The notes beneath the pieces are model-generated. The model was given only the letters and a program-made list of their open reading frames with translations. It did not search any database and was not told the origin of the DNA. The position numbers were made by a program, and so were the translations under genes. DNA of 64,000 nucleotides from Plantibacter auratus. GTDB lineage: Bacteria; Actinomycetota; Actinomycetes; Actinomycetales; Microbacteriaceae. Within the stretch, counting starts at the first letter, position 1. The number at the start of each line of letters is the position of its first letter. This document shows, piece by piece, positions 17,062 to 24,463 of this stretch. The stretch lies in assembly GCF_050587365.1 (NCBI RefSeq), contig NZ_JBOBFV010000002.1, positions 868,001-932,000 of the forward strand, in the 5' to 3' direction.

Positions 17062-17697
17062 TCAGGTCCTGCGGTCTCGAGTGGCATCGGGGAGGGCAGA
17101 CGCCGACGCGACGGCACGAACCACCACGGCGAGTGTCGAGGAGGCCTGGGCGGTTGAGAGCGACCCGGACATGACACTTCGGGCGAGGGCGTCCCCGGCA
17201 CCGACGACAGCTGCCAACGATGCACTCACGAGGGGTCCGGTCCAAGGCTCCAGCGCCTCGCGACAGATCTCGAGATACGCCTGCTCCGCGTCCGACCGCA
17301 GGGTACTCAAGGTCGTCGAACCCTGGAGAGCGGCCACGACGGCCGCAAGCTCCAACCCCTCAGCGACCCAACACTCGATGTAGGCCTCGGCGACCAGGTC
17401 GGCTACAGCATCGAGGTCCCGCGGGGCGCTCTCGAGGGCCCGGAGCAGGACGTCTCGCTGGTGGGACTCGAAGGCTCGGTAGGCCTCGGAGAACAGCCCC
17501 GACAGATCGCCGAAGTGGTCATAGGCCACGGGCTTCGTCACGCCGGCGTGCGCAGCCACCCGCGCCAGCGTGACGTCCGCGAGGTCATGCGTGCGGATGA
17601 GGTCGCGAAACGCATCGAGTAACTGCGCGTGGCGTACATCCCACGAGAGGCGACGTCTCGGCCCAGAGCTGAAGCTGTCGTCCGCGGTGGTTTCCAT
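17062..17697 (-). CDS. TetR-family transcriptional regulator
   Basis: A 211-residue TetR regulator. The helix-turn-helix is LADVTLARVAAHAGVTKPVAYDHFGDLSGL near residues 38-70. The rest is the helical ligand-binding domain. TAGAAT followed by six bases (CGGAGG) precedes the ATG at 17697, so it can be leaderless. It is divergent from the NmrA-like reductase, and the 63-base gap holds repeated TTACT half-sites. It most likely represses that reductase. Confidence 0.9.
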   Translation of the reverse strand: METTADDSFSSGPRRRLSWDVRHAQLLDAFRDLIRTHDLADVTLARVAAHAGVTKPVAYDHFGDLSGLFSEAYRAFESHQRDVLLRALESAPRDLDAVADLVAEAYIECWVAEGLELAAVVAALQGSTTLSTLRSDAEQAYLEICREALEPWTGPLVSASLAAVVGAGDALARSVMSGSLSTAQASSTLAVVVRAVASASALPDATRDRRT

Positions 17698-17708
17698 CCT
17701 CCGATTCT

Positions 17709-17740
17709 ACCTACTCTTAGTAAGTTACGATTGGTAAGTA
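17709..17740. promoter_or_regulatory. Likely TetR operator between divergent genes
   Basis: ACCTACT-CTT-AGTAAGT (17709-17725) is an inverted repeat with one mismatch. A further GTAAGTAAG follows to about 17741. The symmetric TTACT/AGTAA half-sites suit a TetR dimer, and the first overlaps the -10 region of the regulator. Confidence 0.6.
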
Positions 17741-17760
17741 AGAGATCGAGAGGATCACCC

Positions 17761-18486
17761 ATGACGTCACAAGACACCACCGCCGCGACCGAGAACGCAT
17801 CCCACGACGATTCAGCCGCACCCACCACGCGCGTGTTCATCTTCGGGATCACGGGCAGGGTCGGCCGACTCCTGACGACCCGGCTCCGCGCCAGAGGTGT
17901 CATCGTCTCAGGCCTCACGAGGTCGTCGCTGCCGGATCCCGCCCTCGAAGCCGATGGAGTGACGACCGTCACCGGCGAGCTCGGGGTCGCCACCACGGAG
18001 GAGATCACGGCGATGACCTCGGACTGGGACGTCATCGTCTTCGCGGCAGGGTCGAACGCCGGACCCCAGAGCGTGACGGACGACATCGACGACACGGCTC
18101 TCCGGCGCGTGTCGGACTCGGTCGCTGCGACGCCGGGGAAGCGCCTCATACTGCTGTCCGTCATGCCGGAGGCTTGGCGTGAGCGGCAGCTGAACGACGA
18201 CGAAGAGCACTACTTCGCCGTCAAGAAGCGGGCGGAGGTCGCGCTGACCCGCCAGCCGATCGACTGGGTCATCCTCCGCCCCTCACTGCTGACCGATGAC
18301 CCGGCCCGGGGAACGGTCGCCCTGGGGCCCGCCGAACTCCACGACGAGATCACGCGCGAAGACGTGGCTGCGGTCCTCGAGGCACTCATCCTCGAGCCGA
18401 ACATCAGCCGACGGATCCTGGAGCTCAACGCGGGACCGATGGCTATTGCACAGGCAGTCCGGCGCGTCGTGGACAACGAGCTGTGA
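17761..18486 (+). CDS. NAD(P)-binding oxidoreductase (NmrA/atypical SDR)
   Basis: A 241-residue atypical short-chain dehydrogenase. The dinucleotide-binding motif FIFGITGRVGRLL follows a disordered 22-residue N-terminus. VIVFAAGSN, ILLSVMPEAW and WVILRPSLLTDDP fit the NAD(P)H-binding family used for flavin or quinone reduction or as redox sensors. The ATG at 17761 has GAGAGG upstream. It is divergent from the TetR gene. A diverged second copy lacking the first third lies at 24.9 kb, on the other side of an island. Confidence 0.88.
   Translation: MTSQDTTAATENASHDDSAAPTTRVFIFGITGRVGRLLTTRLRARGVIVSGLTRSSLPDPALEADGVTTVTGELGVATTEEITAMTSDWDVIVFAAGSNAGPQSVTDDIDDTALRRVSDSVAATPGKRLILLSVMPEAWRERQLNDDEEHYFAVKKRAEVALTRQPIDWVILRPSLLTDDPARGTVALGPAELHDEITREDVAAVLEALILEPNISRRILELNAGPMAIAQAVRRVVDNEL
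17941..18476. repeat. Left copy of a diverged ~0.54 kb direct repeat
   Basis: From GCCCTCGAAGCC onward this 3' part of the reductase gene aligns without gaps to 24855-25390. The copies differ at many positions, mostly silent. The repeat brackets the accessory island and is continued by the short repeat at 18541-18565. Confidence 0.8.
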
Positions 18487-18494
18487 CAGCGTCG

Positions 18495-18530
18495 GACCCC
18501 GGGTGCCCTTCGATCGGAACGCCCGGGGTC
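18495..18530 (+). terminator. Hairpin terminator after the NmrA-like gene
   Basis: GACCCCGGG (18495-18503) pairs perfectly with CCCGGGGTC (18522-18530), nine bases after the TGA. There is no T-run. The equivalent hairpin is absent from the right-hand copy of the gene. Confidence 0.6.
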
Positions 18531-18540
18531 ACCCTGGCCG

Positions 18541-18565
18541 CCTACCAGGCGTAGGCCTCCGGCGC
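18541..18565. repeat. 25-base relic of the aldo/keto reductase 3' end
   Basis: CTACCAGGCGTAGGCCTCC and the next six bases match 25391-25415 with two mismatches. At the right this is the end of an intact aldo/keto reductase gene (coding ...APEAYAW). At the left it is an orphan remnant, marking the left junction of the island. Confidence 0.7.
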
Positions 18566-18570
18566 CAAAC

Positions 18571-19161
18571 TCAGAGCACGGCGTCGATACCCGCAGCTAG
18601 CGAACGAAGTGCAACCACACAGTCATCGAGGTGAGATTGAGTCATTGGCCGAAAGTCAAGCTGAATAGAATCCCAATCTCCTTCGTGCGCGATCTGATTT
18701 CGTCGATCGTAAAGCAGCTCCAGCTGACGACGTTCCCGGTCTGTTCGGGACCCTTTCGCGAAACAATAGTTCTGCCAAACAACCACTGGGTCCCCACCCC
18801 AGGCCGTGATCGCAGCATCGATGCGACTCGGAGCGACGAGCGTCATGAAACTCAGGCGTAGTCTGATGTGACTCTCCCCCTGCGCTCCCGAAACATCCCC
18901 CGCGGACACGTTCTTCAGGAAGTTTGAAACGCGAGCACTATGAGGCGCACCTTGCAACGCGGCAGCACGAAGACGCATGGCCGCTTGCTCATGGAAATAT
19001 GTGTCTATCGCGGCGACCGCCAATACTAGAGCGCTACGGCGAAGCACTGAGGCCGACGGCGGATTCGACTCATCCATTTCCTTCGCGACAGCCTCCACGT
19101 GGTCTACTTGCTCAATCAGCCGTTCGAAAACAGCAAGAGCGAATGATGCAGACATGTTCAC
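18571..19161 (-). CDS. HEPN-domain protein (putative RNase)
   Basis: A 196-residue all-helical protein. Near the C-terminus, LYDRRNQIAHEGDW contains RNxxxH, the Rx4-6H catalytic motif of HEPN ribonucleases. The N-terminal SASVLRRSALVLAVAAIDTYFHE suits the HEPN four-helix bundle, similar to RiboL-PSP/MAE-type members. The GTG at 19161 overlaps the TGA of the ParA gene by four bases (an ATG at 19155 is an alternative), so it is made with the ATPase. HEPN proteins often act as toxins or defence effectors. That role here is inferred. The gene is AT-richer than the flanks. Confidence 0.75.
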   Translation of the reverse strand: MNMSASFALAVFERLIEQVDHVEAVAKEMDESNPPSASVLRRSALVLAVAAIDTYFHEQAAMRLRAAALQGAPHSARVSNFLKNVSAGDVSGAQGESHIRLRLSFMTLVAPSRIDAAITAWGGDPVVVWQNYCFAKGSRTDRERRQLELLYDRRNQIAHEGDWDSIQLDFRPMTQSHLDDCVVALRSLAAGIDAVL

Positions 19162-20297
19162 TCCGCGGCGAGGGCGATGAGCCGATCCGCCATCGAGTCA
19201 AAGATACGAGCCAGACTAGCAATCTGAGCTCGTGACCCGTCGAGAACGACGCCGACTTGGGCCAGCTGTTCGTCGGTGAGCGCAAACACCGGGACGTGAT
19301 GTTCCTGGGACTTCGGCAAGAGACTATTGAATTCTTGCACCTGCCCAATCACGCCATTAGCAGCAACTTCCGCTGCTTCATACTGGGCTACATCGTAGGT
19401 AAGCCCTGCCTGACGCAACGCCGGAACAAATTGACTCTCGGAAGCGTCAGCCACCTTATCAATCCACGCTCGGAACGGCCCGGTCGGCGTGCCATATGGC
19501 TCTTCCGCGGTCGCAGACCGGTAGAGGCGGTACCGCTGGATAACGAGCCCCGCAAACTTAAGTCTCGGCAAGGGATACGGGTATGAAGCGTCTCTGAGCA
19601 CCTCGTTCGTACTGGCACCCTCAGCCCAGCGTTTCCAGCGCGGTAAGACCTTACCGAGCGACTGCAAGGCCATGATAGAGAAGAAGTCTGGTGAGGTCGG
19701 CACGAGGAGGAGATCACTGATGCTCACAATATTCTGATTGATTGCACCCAGACTGGGGCTCATGTCGACGATGACATAATCGGCATCAAGCGCCTCTGCT
19801 GTTTCTTTCAAGAGGAAGTGAATGGCACCAGGAAGATTGCGTAGTGCCGACATGGAACCAGCGAGCTCTTGTGCGATGCCCAACGAGACTTCATACTCGC
19901 CTAGACGCAAGTGCCCAGGGAGTAGATACAGCCCTTCCCGCCCTTCTACTGGTACACATTCAACCGCTTCCAGGACACGTGGCTCGGAATCAAAAGCAGG
20001 TTTAAGCGCACCGAATAGGGTTCGATCAAAATTCTCTTCCCAGAAGTCTTGCGCCGTGTCCTGCGTTCTGCCGAATTGAACACTGTCGGGATCATCAAGG
20101 CTGGAGGCCATTTCATCATCGTCCGGCCATTCAGGATTGAGCCCCAAGGTGACTCCTGTGAGGTTGCATTGCGGATCAGCGTCGACCATGATCACCCGCT
20201 TACCCTTCTGAGCAAGCATCCACGCGAGGTTGAAGGTGGTTGTCGTCTTTGACACGCCGCCCTTGTGGTTGAAGACTGAAATGATCTTGAAAGTCAC
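19158..20297 (-). CDS. ParA/MinD-family ATPase
   Basis: A 379-residue deviant Walker ATPase. FNHKGGVSKTTTTFNLA is the KGGVxKTT Walker A, VIMVDADPQCNLT is the A' motif, and YVIVDMSPSLGAINQN is Walker B. It is longer than plasmid ParA (about 210-290), with an insertion after DADPQ that includes acidic DDDEMASSLDDPDS. There is no ParB gene or parS-like repeat nearby. The partner is the HEPN protein. TACGCT followed by six bases precedes the GTG at 20297, so it is leaderless. The pair looks like an ATPase-controlled effector rather than a partition locus. Confidence 0.85.
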   Translation of the reverse strand: MTFKIISVFNHKGGVSKTTTTFNLAWMLAQKGKRVIMVDADPQCNLTGVTLGLNPEWPDDDEMASSLDDPDSVQFGRTQDTAQDFWEENFDRTLFGALKPAFDSEPRVLEAVECVPVEGREGLYLLPGHLRLGEYEVSLGIAQELAGSMSALRNLPGAIHFLLKETAEALDADYVIVDMSPSLGAINQNIVSISDLLLVPTSPDFFSIMALQSLGKVLPRWKRWAEGASTNEVLRDASYPYPLPRLKFAGLVIQRYRLYRSATAEEPYGTPTGPFRAWIDKVADASESQFVPALRQAGLTYDVAQYEAAEVAANGVIGQVQEFNSLLPKSQEHHVPVFALTDEQLAQVGVVLDGSRAQIASLARIFDSMADRLIALAAE

Positions 20298-20899
20298 ATT
20301 GTGAGCGTAGTACAGCTTGGAAAACTTTGGGTCGAACAACTTTGTTTTCTTGTCCGGGTGGCTGGCCAACCACGGAGCGCACGAGCGTCGACTGTGCACC
20401 CGTCCGGCGTCGGCGCCCGCCCCCGGACGCCCCCCTGTTGAGTCTGCCCACATAGGAGCCGTGGTCCGATTCGCCGCCTCATCTCGCACGGCTTCACGTC
20501 TTCAAGTCGCAGGGAAGACCAATAGCCTCAGCGAGCCTGGGCGTGCAAGTTCGCAGATTTCGACAACTTCTGGCCTCTGTAACAGGTCTCACCGGTCAGC
20601 GTCCCTCTTCGCGCCTAGGGTCGCTAGGCCGCTCAGATCGCGTCGCTCGCTGGATGGAGCGAGCGTCACCATGGCTTGCCGACAGCACGTCACACGCTGG
20701 CTCAGAAGCCAGGTGATCTGAGATTTCGACTAGCTCGATTCAGTAACGCTCGTCGAGCAAACCGACGCACGCAGACTCTGCCATACCCCCGCCTGCCGTG
20801 CATCGACTTACGAAGAAGAATTTCTCTGCAAACTACTTCCGTGCGCACCCACACGGAGACCGTTTCACCTCTGGATGGTCGGGGTAGCAGTCGCGCACC
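20298..20899. other. 602-base gap with no convincing gene
   Basis: Between the ParA start and the protease stop I see no open frame with a plausible start, composition or domain. Open stretches at 20317-20721 and 20676-20990 (plus) read as low-complexity Arg/Ser-rich sequence. The first 35 bases upstream of 20309 must hold the ParA promoter. The gap could also hide a decayed gene or a small RNA. Confidence 0.5.
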
Positions 20900-21835
20900 T
20901 CATGTAACGGGCAGGGAGGCCCAGGAGCTTTCGAACAGCTTCACGTTGCCGTTCGCAGCCCAAAGCTGCATGCAGAACAGTCGCCAGTAGTTGTTCCAGA
21001 GCTCGTCGTGAGGCGGAAGGTATGTCACGTTGAGGCCGACCCCGCGAGCGGATTCATGGGAAATCATTTGGCCGTGCGAATGCCACTTCTCGGTGTCTCT
21101 GAGGTGGGTGGCGATATCCTCGGCTTGCTGCGGGTCTTTGACCATGGACAGCTGCAGTAGCGCTTCGGCGATCGCGTGTGAGCGTTTGATCATCCGTTCG
21201 AGTTTGCGAACGGTGGCGGGTTCCATCTTGTCGAGCATGAGACGGGCGACAGCATCGTCGGAGTCTTCCTTGAGACGATCGGCGTGGAGGTAGAACGCAT
21301 CGATGTAGCTTTGCGCGGACAGCGTCTGTGGGTGTCCGTGGGAGTCGGGGATATCGACCTGTGGGTCGATCGCGCCGAGTTCGGAGGAGTCGGACATCAC
21401 GATGGTGTTGGCGCCGAGGGCGATGAGGGTTGCAGCACTTTTGGCGAAGTCCGGCACGATGACTCGAACCGGAGCGTTCCCGGCGCGTTTGCGGATGAGG
21501 AGTACGAGCTTTTCCGCGGCGTCGATGTTACCGCCGGGTGATTGCAACATCAGATCGATCGGGGTACCTGGGGTGATGTTGTGGAGCAGGTCGACCATGC
21601 CGACGACGTCGTTGCGGTCGATCTGCAGGTTGGGGGCAATGTAACAAATCAGCGAGGTGTTGGTGACCTTCTCGATCTCTTTGATCAGGGTCTGCCGCGC
21701 GTAGCGTTCCCCGTTCATCGCCTCGTATAACGGGGTCCGGGCGGGCCGTTTCGGCGCGGGCGTCGGGGTGACCTGCTGCGGCGGTGTCGGCACGTATTCA
21801 GATGGTGATGCGGATTCCGCGTCGGGTGTCGTCAT
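20900..21835 (-). CDS. SDH-type Clp-fold serine protease
   Basis: A 311-residue protein of the ClpP/crotonase fold, SDH peptidase group. Residues 1-36 are Pro/Thr-rich. The fold then shows DLMLQSPGGNIDAAEKLVLLI (oxyanion-hole Gly pair), VIVPDFAKSAATLIALGA with the nucleophile Ser133, and DSSELGAIDPQV (residues 149-160), which aligns with the LGxIxP loop of this family. There is no signal peptide or membrane segment. The ATG at 21835 overlaps the TGA of the DUF6527-like gene (ATGA). An upstream ATG at 21859 is less likely. As the last gene of the ubiquitin-like operon it could degrade or process modified proteins (inference). Confidence 0.85.
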   Translation of the reverse strand: MTTPDAESASPSEYVPTPPQQVTPTPAPKRPARTPLYEAMNGERYARQTLIKEIEKVTNTSLICYIAPNLQIDRNDVVGMVDLLHNITPGTPIDLMLQSPGGNIDAAEKLVLLIRKRAGNAPVRVIVPDFAKSAATLIALGANTIVMSDSSELGAIDPQVDIPDSHGHPQTLSAQSYIDAFYLHADRLKEDSDDAVARLMLDKMEPATVRKLERMIKRSHAIAEALLQLSMVKDPQQAEDIATHLRDTEKWHSHGQMISHESARGVGLNVTYLPPHDELWNNYWRLFCMQLWAANGNVKLFESSWASLPVT

Positions 21836-22167
21836 CGGCGTTCCGTTCGTTCGATCCATCGCACGCGGCCATCGCGTACGACGTAGTGGCAGTGCCCCAC
21901 CTGGCTCCGCTCATCGACGCTCGGGTATAGCGTCAACGGCTGAGCATGCTCTACCCGCCACCGAGGGCGGTTTCCGGGGTCAAGGTTCAGCATGGCACGG
22001 TGACCGCGTCGGCATGGACAATCGAAGACCAGCCACTTGGGGTGGTCCGTGGTTCCGACGATCACGGCGTGCCGGGCGGGCAGCTTTTCGGGGATGTCCG
22101 CGGCGGAGGCGGCGGTGAGATCGGCTTTGAGGCGACGCCACTGTAGGAGGCGGTTTATGAGGTCCAA
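21832..22167 (-). CDS. DUF6527-like protein of the ubiquitin-like operon
   Basis: A 111-residue protein. WLVFDCPCRRGHRAMLNLDPGNRPRWRV fits DUF6527, whose hallmark is a CPCGxGH-type putative metal site followed by MLNL and RPRW. DUF6527 genes commonly sit beside ThiF/E2/multiubiquitin genes (from memory). The start is a TTG at 22167 inside the 3' end of the E1 gene, a 13-base overlap. It may be a substrate adaptor or an E3-like component, but its role is unknown. Confidence 0.75.
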   Translation of the reverse strand: MDLINRLLQWRRLKADLTAASAADIPEKLPARHAVIVGTTDHPKWLVFDCPCRRGHRAMLNLDPGNRPRWRVEHAQPLTLYPSVDERSQVGHCHYVVRDGRVRWIERTERR

Positions 22168-23531
22168 TTGAGCCCCAGGAACATGTCGGCATCGGTGCCA
22201 ATGCGGCGAATGTTCGGGTCGCAGTAGTGCCCAGAGCGTGGGTCCTCGATGTTGCTGCGAACGGTGCGGTCGTGGACGTAGAGGATCAGTTCCGACGGGG
22301 TCGGCGAGTCCCCGTAGCCGACGAGTCGCTCGAGTAGCTCGCTGACTGCGGTGGCGGCGACGAGGGTAGTGAAGGTGACCACGGCAGGCTCCACACCAGG
22401 TAGGGCTGGCGCGTACCCTTCCTTTTCGAGTCGCTGCTGTTCTTCCGCAGATCGAATCTCCGCTTCGGCCAGGGCGAGGTCAATACGGTCACGACAGACG
22501 AGGCAGGCCGCGCCGGGGTGCAGGGTTGTCACCCGGCCGAAGACACCGGCGATGAGCCCGGACTCGTCTGCCGGGATCTGTACGCCGCAGTCGATGACGG
22601 GGACGAGGTAGTAGTACGGCAAACGGGACAGCCGCAATCGGCCAGCGTTGTCGTCCGTGCATCCAAACACCACGTCCGCGCCAGCGAGGGTTCGGGCGAT
22701 GTTCTCGGCCAGGATGGACCCCTGGATGCGGACGGTGTGGACGGTGTCAGCGATGCGCTCGAGGTGATCACCGAGAACGTCGACTTTTGGCCGGCCAACG
22801 TCAGCGAGTGTCGAACCGTAGACGCGGGTCGTGTTGGATGCGGACAGGGTGTCGGGGTCAATCAGGATAAACGATCGCACGCCCAGGCGTGCGAGCTGCT
22901 CTGCGGTGGCGGAGCCGGTTCCCCCTGCGCCGACGATCGCGACGGTGAGGGTGCTGATGGTGTTCTGGATACCGCTCCCGAAGGCACGGATGTTCCGGTC
23001 GAACAGACCAGGATTAGCGCCGGCCGGGGTGTCGTGAGCGGCCCGGAAGGTCCACCTCTCGCCGACGGCGGAGAAGCAAGTGATTGAGGTGGTGACAGGG
23101 CCGGAGAGTTCGCCGGTGAAGGTGAGATTCCCGGCGTCATGACTGACCACGAGATAGCCATACTGATCGGTTTCGGTTCGCCCGCCGAACAGTGGCGCCA
23201 GATCCTCGTTGACGCGGCGATCGTGGGTGCTGGGGCGAGGGACGGCCCCGTCCCCGGGGTGACTGTGTACCCAGAGCGCGATCTTGCCACGTTCCCGAGC
23301 GGTTTTCAGCGCGTGGACGTATCCGTCGGATGTGATCTGCAGGGCGTTGTCTGTGCGGATCTCGTATGCCTCGTCGGGTACGGCGATGAGCTCGTCACCG
23401 AGTAGGACAACGGTGGAGTCGTCGACAACGACCTGGTGGGCGATGAGGACGGCGCCGGTCTCGATCGGGTTGGTCGCCATTGCCATTAACCCGTCGTACA
23501 GCGCACCGGTAAGGCGAAGTGTGGCGCTCAT
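22155..23531 (-). CDS. JAB protease-E1 (ThiF) fusion protein
   Basis: A 458-residue fusion. Residues 1-165 are a JAB/JAMM metalloprotease: Glu24 (IETGAVLI), His89-Ser-His91-Pro (WVHSHPGD), and Ser101...Asp104 (STHD). From about residue 190 comes an E1/ThiF adenylyltransferase: VAIVGAGGTGSATAEQLARLG (ATP-binding), ILIDPDTLSASNTTR, GRPKVDVL, and FGCTDDNAGR (Mg/ATP Asp and Arg). Cys315 in VIDCGVQ is a candidate thioester Cys. Cys343 and Cys346, with Cys437, may bind zinc. It would both process the Ub-like protein and activate its C-terminus. The ATG overlaps the E2 stop (ATGA). Confidence 0.9.
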   Translation of the reverse strand: MSATLRLTGALYDGLMAMATNPIETGAVLIAHQVVVDDSTVVLLGDELIAVPDEAYEIRTDNALQITSDGYVHALKTARERGKIALWVHSHPGDGAVPRPSTHDRRVNEDLAPLFGGRTETDQYGYLVVSHDAGNLTFTGELSGPVTTSITCFSAVGERWTFRAAHDTPAGANPGLFDRNIRAFGSGIQNTISTLTVAIVGAGGTGSATAEQLARLGVRSFILIDPDTLSASNTTRVYGSTLADVGRPKVDVLGDHLERIADTVHTVRIQGSILAENIARTLAGADVVFGCTDDNAGRLRLSRLPYYYLVPVIDCGVQIPADESGLIAGVFGRVTTLHPGAACLVCRDRIDLALAEAEIRSAEEQQRLEKEGYAPALPGVEPAVVTFTTLVAATAVSELLERLVGYGDSPTPSELILYVHDRTVRSNIEDPRSGHYCDPNIRRIGTDADMFLGLNWTS

Positions 23532-23911
23532 GCGGCGGCGCTACCCAGTTCGGTGCGCAGCAACCGCACGTAACTTTCCAGTCCGTCGATACCCGACCGC
23601 CAGACGGTGGGGTCGAGGTGCCGGGACCAACGCTGCCAGCTGCGTCCGTCGTACGTCTCGATGATCTCAGTGGCGGGGATGACCCCTCCGCCCACCGGAG
23701 TGAGGTGCGGGATGACCCACCACATGTCCGGCGGAACGTCGGGGTAGCCGGGCGAGAGTCGAAACAGCACGCAGGCGTGAGTTGCGTTCAGGCCCGGCGG
23801 GAGGGCGAAATCCACCAGTTCGACATTCAGCATGCCGCTGTCGTCGTCGATAAGGCGGTAGATGATGCCGGACCGTTCGAGGAATTCGCGGTCCGGCTCG
23901 GGCAGCTTCAC
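23528..23911 (-). CDS. E2/UBC-like protein
   Basis: A 127-residue E2-fold protein of the prokaryotic E2_E type. VLFRLSPGYPDVPPDMWWVIP (residues 48-68) is the E2 strand with its YPxxPP turn, followed by SWQRWSRHLDPTVWRSGIDGLESYVRLL, the C-terminal helices. The only cysteine is Cys47, before YPDVPP. No Cys lies where the canonical E2 thioester Cys would be, and His98 is the striking conserved-looking residue there. The GTG at 23911 overlaps the TGA of the tandem Ub-like gene (GTGA). Confidence 0.8.
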   Translation of the reverse strand: MKLPEPDREFLERSGIIYRLIDDDSGMLNVELVDFALPPGLNATHACVLFRLSPGYPDVPPDMWWVIPHLTPVGGGVIPATEIIETYDGRSWQRWSRHLDPTVWRSGIDGLESYVRLLRTELGSAAA

Positions 23912-24372
23912 GATTCCTGCCCGGGGTTGATGCGGCCCGGTGCGGTGAAGAACCGGGTGCCGTCCACGAGGGTCACGATGTCTTCGTCCTGGACCTTGAC
24001 GTCACGCTTGTCGGGCACGTCGCGCCAAAGGTCGCGGTCGGCCGCCACGTCAGGACTGGGCACGACCCGCAGCTCCGCTCCGGTCATCTTCCGCTTGAAG
24101 ACTTCGTGCTCGACACGGTCGATGCGAATGGTGATGGCGTTGATCTCGGCGAAGAATCGCATGCCGTCGACGATGGTGATGGTGCTCGAGGGGTCCAGCT
24201 TCTGATCCTGCTCGTCATCGATGTCGAGCCAGAGGTCATCGCCGAGTGGAACCGGCGGTCGACGCACCTCCCGCAACGCTGTGACTGGGGTAGGTCCCGG
24301 GATGATCTTGTACGGGGAACCATCCATGTAGATGGTGACCTTCTTGGACCGGGATTCTGCCTGGGTGTCCAT
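23908..24372 (-). CDS. Tandem ubiquitin-like (multiubiquitin) protein
   Basis: A 154-residue protein made of two related beta-grasp modules (residues 10-78 and 79-150). Each ends in a matching strand: TITIVDGMRFF (64-74) and IVTLVDGTRFF (132-142). Each also has a DLW motif (DLWLDID at 46-52, DLWRDVP at 114-120). This is the prokaryotic multiubiquitin pattern. The C-terminus is FFTAPGRINPGQES, with no di-glycine. AGGAG precedes the ATG at 24372. It is the first gene of the operon and the presumed modifier that the E1/E2 activate. Confidence 0.85.
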   Translation of the reverse strand: MDTQAESRSKKVTIYMDGSPYKIIPGPTPVTALREVRRPPVPLGDDLWLDIDDEQDQKLDPSSTITIVDGMRFFAEINAITIRIDRVEHEVFKRKMTGAELRVVPSPDVAADRDLWRDVPDKRDVKVQDEDIVTLVDGTRFFTAPGRINPGQES

Positions 24373-24400
24373 GTGGTGCTCCTAACGTTTGGTTGATAGA

Positions 24401-24410
24401 TATCATGATA
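24401..24410. promoter_or_regulatory. Perfect palindrome between the Ub-like operon and the RHH gene
   Basis: TATCATGATA is a perfect ten-base palindrome, 28 bases upstream of the Ub-like gene start and 53 bases upstream of the ribbon-helix-helix gene. RHH repressors often bind such short palindromes. A role as shared operator is inferred from symmetry and place. Confidence 0.5.
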
Positions 24411-24463
24411 CCACACCACCGAGAAGGTTTGATGTTGACCCCCTTTGGTGGCAGAATGGATCC

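Noticed and set aside
19158..20297. Reading the ParA-like gene as a plasmid partition locus
   Set aside because: No ParB gene, no repeated centromere-like site and no replication gene are nearby. The overlap with a HEPN gene points to another role.
20317..20721. A 134-codon plus-strand open frame in the 602-base island gap
   Set aside because: It is Arg/Ser/Ala-rich low complexity with no ribosome site or recognisable domain, and lies opposite the ParA promoter. It is likely chance.
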